From assembly GCA_963783835.1 (NCBI GenBank), contig CAWAOX010000020.1, forward strand, positions 1 through 64,000: DNA of 64,000 nt, given 5' to 3'. Positions 59,733-64,000 of the stretch are shown piece after piece; position 1 is the first letter of the stretch, and every line of letters starts with the position of its first letter. The notes under the pieces were generated by a model, which was not told the origin of the DNA, searched no databases, and saw only the letters and a list, made by a program, of their open reading frames with translations. A program made the position numbers and the translations under genes. Origin of the DNA: CAIQPS01 sp963783835. Its GTDB lineage: Bacteria; Actinomycetota; Thermoleophilia; RBG-16-64-13.

Positions 59733-60506
59733 CTAGCTACTACCAAGCCTCGCCGGCCGGGGGGAGCAGATGAAGACCTTATCGCCCGGCAGGAGCTCAT
59801 ACGTGCTGACGAGAGGCTCAACGGCAGTGTACTCGCGGACCTCGAAGCCGGCGGCCGCTATGCGGTCACGGATATCGCGGCCGTAATACCGGACGTGATC
59901 CTCTTGCCCGAAATGTCTTAGCCTGTCCTCGGGGGCCACGATCGTCGGGTCCTCATACGTGTGATCCCAACCCTCTACCACCGGGGCCATCAGCAGAAGG
60001 ACGCCTTGGGGCTTGAGCACTCGCCGCAACTCGCAAAGCGCTCGCTTGTCGTCTACGTGCTCCAGTACGTGATTGCAGATGATGAGATCGACTTCACCGT
60101 CGGGCAGATCGATCTGCTCGATGTCGATGCGGATCTGACAGGGCCCAGGGTGGATGTCACCCGAGATGTATCTCTGCGCGTACGGCTCCACGTGAGGTCG
60201 GACAGACGGCTCGGGGGCGAAGTGCAGGACGGTCTTCCCCCGGATCAGTTCACGATGCTCGTCAAGGTACAGCGCGAGCAAGCGATGACGCCCCAGCGAA
60301 CCGCAACGCGGGCACAGCCAGTAGGGACGAACGCCGAACGAGCGAAACTTGGATGTTTGGCCGCAGCACGGGCAAAGCAGCACTCGGCGACGGTGTTCCC
60401 GGAGAACCCACAGGAGGGCCCGGACGTTATCCAGGAAGTCGCGCACATGAGTCAGGGGGGTCAACGGGGGTGTAACGGATCCCCTAGTAGCGTTCGAATC
60501 AGACAC
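59733..60506 (-). CDS. SAM-dependent methyltransferase with N-terminal zinc ribbon
   Basis: The 257-residue protein has CPCC near residue 45 and CPRCG near 65, forming a probable zinc ribbon. A class I methyltransferase domain follows: LHFAPEPSVRPHVEPY takes the place of the glycine-rich motif I, then IDLPDGEVDLIICNHVLEHVDDKRALCELRRVLKPQGVLLLMAPV (in pieces: motif CNHVLEHVDD, then LKPQGVLLL). Such proteins often occur in glycan or polysaccharide gene sets, but none is adjacent. Its last ten codons lie within the fifth dispersed repeat. A neighbouring promoter is not evident. Confidence 0.88.
   Translation of the reverse strand: MSDSNATRGSVTPPLTPLTHVRDFLDNVRALLWVLREHRRRVLLCPCCGQTSKFRSFGVRPYWLCPRCGSLGRHRLLALYLDEHRELIRGKTVLHFAPEPSVRPHVEPYAQRYISGDIHPGPCQIRIDIEQIDLPDGEVDLIICNHVLEHVDDKRALCELRRVLKPQGVLLLMAPVVEGWDHTYEDPTIVAPEDRLRHFGQEDHVRYYGRDIRDRIAAAGFEVREYTAVEPLVSTYELLPGDKVFICSPRPARLGSS
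59735..59767 (+). repeat. Dispersed intergenic repeat, copy 5, overlapping the methyltransferase 3' end
   Basis: AGCTACTACCAAGCCTCGCC followed by GGCCGGGGGGAGC matches copies 2 and 4. On the minus strand it encodes the terminal residues PRPARLGSS and the stop of the methyltransferase, so the repeat has either been captured as coding sequence or replaced the original end. Confidence 0.6.
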
Positions 60507-60673
60507 CCGGCGAACTCCTTAGGCTTGCGTGGCGACGGCCATGAGAGTATCAAGGACTGCCGTTGACAAGCGAGGCCGCACGGGCCGGCAGCCGATGCGA
60601 CCCCCTCGACCTGATGGTACAGTTCACGTGTAAGGTCCGCGCGAGCGGACGCCCACGCGAAGGGGGACAGGAC

Positions 60674-61291
60674 ATGCTGGACGCGCTGACTGCCGACAAG
60701 CTGGCGATACGAGAGACCGTGGAGAACTGGGTCGTCTGGCGGGACGCGGGGGACTGGGATCGCTTCGCGACGGTGTGGCACTCGGACGGCTGGATGACCG
60801 CCACCTGGTTCCAGGGACCGTATGCGGAGTTCATCAAGATCAGCAAGAAGTCCTTCGACGAGGGTGTCAATATCCTGCACCAACTCGGCGGGTGGTCGTG
60901 CGACATTGCCGGGAGCCGTGCGATCTCGCAGACGAAGATGACCATCCTTCAGCGTGGGCAGGTGGACGGAGTGCCGGTAGACGTGGTGTGCTGGGGCCGC
61001 TTCTACGACTTCTTCGAGAAGCGGGACGGGCGCTGGGGGATAGTCCGGCGGCAGCCCATCTACGAGAAGGATCGCCTCGACCCTGTGGATCCCGCGGCCA
61101 CGCTCTCCCTGGAACCGACCCTGCTGGCCGGCTTTCCCGAAGGCTACCGGCATCTGGCGTATCTTCAGGCCAAGGTGGGATTCAAGGTCAAAGAGGCCCT
61201 GCCGGGGCTGAAAGGACCGGCCGTGGAGAAGCTCTATGCCGAGGGCAAAGCCTGGTTGGAGGGGGCGCCGACGCCCGGAGAGCCGCTGTAG
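60674..61291 (+). CDS. SnoaL/NTF2-like fold protein, 205 aa
   Basis: The ATG at 60674 lies behind AGGGGGACAGG; the frame extends upstream to 60563 without similarity. The N-terminal helix IRETVENWVVWRDAGDWDRFATVWHSDGWM is the start typical of SnoaL_4-type proteins (polyketide-cyclase/dehydratase-like, cone-shaped barrel). Strand pattern and WGRFYDFFEKRDGRWGIVRRQPIYEKD fit the same fold. The substrate and reaction are unknown. A short GNRA-loop hairpin (GTCCGC/GCGGAC, 60635-60650) lies in the 5' region. It precedes the NIF3-fusion gene by 6 nt. Confidence 0.78.
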   Translation: MLDALTADKLAIRETVENWVVWRDAGDWDRFATVWHSDGWMTATWFQGPYAEFIKISKKSFDEGVNILHQLGGWSCDIAGSRAISQTKMTILQRGQVDGVPVDVVCWGRFYDFFEKRDGRWGIVRRQPIYEKDRLDPVDPAATLSLEPTLLAGFPEGYRHLAYLQAKVGFKVKEALPGLKGPAVEKLYAEGKAWLEGAPTPGEPL

Positions 61292-61297
61292 CCGGTC

Positions 61298-62924
61298 GTG
61301 GCGGCCATGCTGATAGCCGACCTGGAAGCGCTTCTGGAGAAGCTGGCCCCGTGGGCGCTGGCCGAACCCGGGGACAACTGCGGTCTGCTTGTCGGCGACC
61401 GGCGGGCACGCGTGAAGCGGGTACTGGTGGCGCTCGAACTCACGGAGCCGGTGCTCGCTGAGGCCGTCACGGGCGGTTACGACACGGTTCTGACACATCA
61501 CCCGCTGCTGTTCTCTCCGCTCACCTCGCTTGTCGAATCCCGGCCGCGGGAGCGGATGGTGAGGGAACTGACGCGGCGGGGGATGAACCTGCTCGCTCAT
61601 CACACCAACCTCGATAGCGCCGAGCGAGGCCTGGCTGCCATCGCTGCCGACGCGCTGGGGCTCGAGAAGGTCGCTCCTCTGCGCCGCACTCCGGCCGGCT
61701 GGTACAAGCTTGTGGGCTTTGTGCCTCCGGATGCCGTCGAGAAGGTGGCCGCTGCCGTGTTTGAGGCGGGCGCGGGCGGGATCGGAGACTACGATGGATG
61801 CGCTTTCTCGCTGGAAGGTAGAGGGTGGTTCACACCGGGCCCGGAGGCTCATCCCACGATCGGGCAGCTCAGCATCCCCGCGCGCACGCCCGAGGTGCGC
61901 TGGGAGACGGTGGTGCCCAGAAACCGGGTGGCGGCTGGCCGTCACCGCCTACATCTCGGCGCATCCCTACGAGGAGCCGGCGTTCGACATCTATGCGGTA
62001 GAGGACGTGCTGACCCGGACCGGCCTCGGCCGGCAAGGGACGCTTGTGGAGGAGACGACGGTGGCCGAATTGGCGGCGCGGACGGTGGCGCTGTTCGAAC
62101 TCGATGGTTGCGGTTGGAGCGGAGAAGGGAATCGGGTCGTCCGCAGGGTCGGCGTTCTGCCCGGGAGCGGGCGGAGCCTGCTGCAGGAAGCGGCAGGGCT
62201 GGATGTCCTCATCACCGGGGATCTCGGCTACCACGACGCCGATCGCGCGGAAGAACTCGGCCTTGCTCTCATCAACGCGCCGCACGGGCAACTCGAATGG
62301 TGGTGCCTGCGCCGCTGGACAGAAACGCTCCGCGCCGAACTGGCGGGAAGTGAGGTCGAGGTGGAGACGAGTGATGCCTGGCGTTCCCCGTGGACAAGTG
62401 CCGGGGGAGGGCCGGCGTCCGCCCGGCCCGCTGCTGGCGCCGCAGAGGCCGAGGTGTCGGCGGCCGGCACTTCACCCGAGGATGACCCGGTCGTTGGGGG
62501 GAACGGCGCTCGCAGGCTGCGTCTGCGGGTGGACGGAGGCTCTCGCGGGAATCCTGGCCCTGGCGCGATCGGCGCTGTTCTCGAGGACGCGGACGGCCAG
62601 GTGGTCGACACGGTAAGCCGGACCATAGGCGTGTGCACGAACAACGTAGCCGAGTATCGGGCACTGCTGGCCGGCCTTGAGATCGCGCAGAAAGCGGGTG
62701 CCGAGGAACTGGAAGTGCTGGCCGATTCCGAGCTGCTCGTGAAGCAAGTGCGAGGCGAGTACAAGGTCAAGAGCGAGGGACTGAAACCGCTTCACTCAGA
62801 GGCGGTGGCGCGGCTGCGGCAGTTCCGGCGGGTGTCGGTTCGTCACGTCCGTCGCGAGGAGAACGCCGAAGCCGATCGGCTGGTCAACAAGGCGCTGGAC
62901 GAGGCAAGCACTACTGGTCTATAA
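61298..62924 (+). CDS. NIF3-family (DUF34) protein fused to RNase HI, one frameshift in the NIF3 part
   Basis: Residues about 1-350 are a NIF3-like dinuclear-metal protein: GDNCGLLVGD, VLTHHPLLFSPL with the metal histidines, LLAHHTNLD, then VTAYISAHPYEEPAFDIY and DLGYHDADRAEELGLALINAPHGQLE. A +1 shift near 61930-61936, fixed by removing one G from GCTGGCCG, lies inside the NIF3 part. An Ala/Gly/Pro-rich linker of about 60 residues leads to an RNase HI domain: LRVDGGSRGNPGPGAIGAVL, NNVAEYRALLAGLE, LADSELLVKQVRGEYKVK and ENAEADRLVNKAL carry the four acidic residues. NIF3 and RNase HI genes are neighbours in many actinobacteria, but here one frame joins them. Confidence 0.88.
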
Positions 62925-62925
62925 T
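62920..62925 (+). promoter_or_regulatory. -10 box (TATAAT) of tRNA-Gly
   Basis: A consensus TATAAT overlaps the stop codon of the NIF3-RNase HI gene and lies 22 nt before tRNA-Gly. The -35 is poor. Confidence 0.5.
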
Positions 62926-62947
62926 CCACGAGCCGCGAGGCGCCCGG

Positions 62948-63024
62948 GCGGATGTAGCTCAGTTGGCTAGAGCGTCTGCTTGCCATGCAGAAGGTCGAGG
63001 GTTCGAATCCCTTCATCCGCTCCA
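62948..63024 (+). tRNA. tRNA-Gly (GCC)
   Basis: A cloverleaf with acceptor GCGGATG/CATCCGC, anticodon stem TCTGC/GCAGA around TTGCCAT giving GCC, T-loop TTCGAAT, discriminator T and an encoded CCA end. Confidence 0.95.
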
Positions 63025-63042
63025 TGACCCCCGGTGTTTTCT

Positions 63043-63114
63043 GGCGACGTGGCCGAGTGGCTTAGGCACGGGTCTGCAAAACCCGCTACACCGGTTCAAC
63101 TCCGGTCGTCGCCT
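63043..63114 (+). tRNA. tRNA-Cys (GCA)
   Basis: A 72-nt cloverleaf with acceptor GGCGACG/CGTCGCC, anticodon stem CGGGT/ACCCG around CTGCAAA giving GCA, T-loop TTCAACT and the Cys-specific discriminator T. CCA is not encoded. It follows tRNA-Gly by 18 nt and is probably co-transcribed. Confidence 0.95.
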
Positions 63115-63168
63115 CTCCAGAGATCCTGCAAACGCTCTGTGTTTTGCAGTCGTTCTCGCCATTGCCCG

Positions 63169-64000
63169 TCAGGGCGTCCGGCTGCGCCTGACCTGCACGA
63201 TCTCGCCGGCGATGCTGACGGCGATCTCCTCCGGTGTCTCCGCTCCGATGCTGATCCCGATCGGAGCGAAGACTCGGCCAAGATCCTCGTCAGTGAAGCC
63301 CTTCTCCCGAAGTGCCTGGAAGGTCTCGGCAATCTTCTTCTTGCTGCCGATCATGCCGATGTAGCCGGCCTCAGTCCGTAGAGCCTGCGCAAGGACGGCC
63401 CGGTCGAAGACATGTCCTCTCGTCATGACGACGAGGTAGCTCTGCTTGTCGATAGGAAGTCCGTCGAGCGCGTCCTCGAACGAGTCGGGCACCACGACCG
63501 AGTCGGCGTCCGGGAAGCGATCGTCGTTAGCGAAGTCAGCTCTGTCGTCGACGATCACCGTGCGGAAGCCCACCATGCTGAGAAGTGGTACCAGACTCTT
63601 GCCACAGTGCCCGGCTCCGAACACGTAGGCGGTCCCCGGCACGCCAACGGGCTGCACATAAATGCCTGGCCGGTCGCCGGCCGTGTGGCCGTCGAGAGCG
63701 CCGCCCATGCGCGCTAGTCCCTGCAACGCCTCAAACGAGCAGACCGGCTTTCCGGTGACGGCTCCGGCCGAGCCCACGAGGCATCTTTCGACCGTCACCT
63801 CGTCACCGGCCGCCGCGGACACGGAGGTCACCAGCCATCCCGTGCCGCCAGCCCTCAACAGATCGAGAAGAGTCGCATACAACTCCTGCTTCGCGCCGGC
63901 GGCCGGATCGACATGCTCGATCAGGAGGACTCCGCGCCCGCCGCAGATCATCCCCAGACCGGCAGAGTCGGCGTTGGTGAGCTCATAGTCCATGAGGCGG
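63169..64000 (-). CDS. XdhC/CoxI family protein, N-terminus beyond the window
   Basis: XdhC-type proteins bind molybdenum cofactor and help sulfurate or insert it into xanthine-dehydrogenase-like enzymes. Visible are YELTNADSAGLGMICGGRGVLLIEHVDP, which belongs to the middle of the XdhC_CoxI domain, a linker, and the C-terminal Rossmann domain (VFGAGHCGKSLVPLLSMVGF, then VDDRADFAND). The end of the domain reads GYIGMIGSKKKI and APIGISIGAETPEEIAVSI. The frame is open to the right edge, so the ATG at 63993 is probably internal. No molybdenum hydroxylase structural gene is in the window. Confidence 0.9.
   Translation of the reverse strand, partial: RLMDYELTNADSAGLGMICGGRGVLLIEHVDPAAGAKQELYATLLDLLRAGGTGWLVTSVSAAAGDEVTVERCLVGSAGAVTGKPVCSFEALQGLARMGGALDGHTAGDRPGIYVQPVGVPGTAYVFGAGHCGKSLVPLLSMVGFRTVIVDDRADFANDDRFPDADSVVVPDSFEDALDGLPIDKQSYLVVMTRGHVFDRAVLAQALRTEAGYIGMIGSKKKIAETFQALREKGFTDEDLGRVFAPIGISIGAETPEEIAVSIAGEIVQVRRSRTP

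Overview
This 64 kb window is GC-rich chromosomal DNA. It most likely comes from a deep-branching Actinomycetota (inference). The evidence is the uvrC-rapZ-whiA-gap-pgk-tpi-secG order with a WhiA sporulation-type regulator, two GAAC-N4-GTTC LexA boxes in front of lexA, frequent GTG/TTG starts, ATGA/GTGA overlaps between operon genes, and probable leaderless promoters with a TAGAAT/TATAAT -10 box about 10 nt before the start codon. Metabolic genes point to a heterotroph with an NADH/ferredoxin-linked redox module (nuoE, nuoF and a nuoG-like gene), Fe-type superoxide dismutase, LarC nickel-cofactor insertion, LipA and oligopeptide uptake.

Layout. 0-5 kb: the tail of a membrane-protease-like gene, uvrA and hflX. 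5-9.1 kb: an accessory segment with a minus-strand group holding two GIY-YIG proteins, an unknown protein and a lipoprotein, bracketed by an 18-nt direct repeat, then three small genes. 9-12 kb: M42 peptidase and acyl-CoA dehydrogenase (minus). 12-21 kb: uvrC, ogt, rapZ, whiA and lower glycolysis (gap, pgk, tpiA, gpmI), ending in secG. 21-27 kb: a complete oligopeptide ABC transporter. 27.2 kb: RNase P RNA. 27.6-34 kb: cyclic-2,3-diphosphoglycerate-synthetase-like gene, sodB, MFS carrier, murI-rph-rdgB-metalloprotease operon, XRE regulator. 34-41.5 kb: larC-lipA and nuoE-nuoF-nuoG-like. 41.5-44 kb: LonB-type protease and tRNA-Leu. 44.5-47.7 kb: a sigma factor, a membrane protein with an acidic six-copy repeat, a second acidic secreted protein and a Thr-rich cytochrome-b-like membrane protein. 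47.8-54.2 kb: lexA, tRNA-Asn, phosphomannomutase, nadE, metX-metW, tRNA-Ile2. 54.2-59.8 kb: a gene-poor accessory region of small secreted or membrane proteins, a degenerate GGDEF protein, a phosphoesterase, a five-copy intergenic repeat and two copies of a structured 5' leader, each behind a consensus sigma-70 promoter. 59.7-64 kb: methyltransferase, SnoaL-like protein, a NIF3-RNase HI fusion, tRNA-Gly, tRNA-Cys and an XdhC-family gene running off the right edge.

Seven genes (uvrA, the peptide-binding protein, the second transporter ATPase, rdgB, an acidic repeat protein, a secreted phosphoesterase, the NIF3 fusion) are interrupted by frame changes. All of these fit single-base insertions, about ten in total. 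The uniform direction and the housekeeping nature of several genes suggest errors in the assembled sequence rather than true gene decay, and I annotate these genes across the breaks.

The best candidates for something undescribed are the paired leader RNA of 54.45-56.57 kb with its island of small envelope proteins, and the sigma factor / acidic repeat / heme-protein-like cluster at 44.5-47.7 kb.
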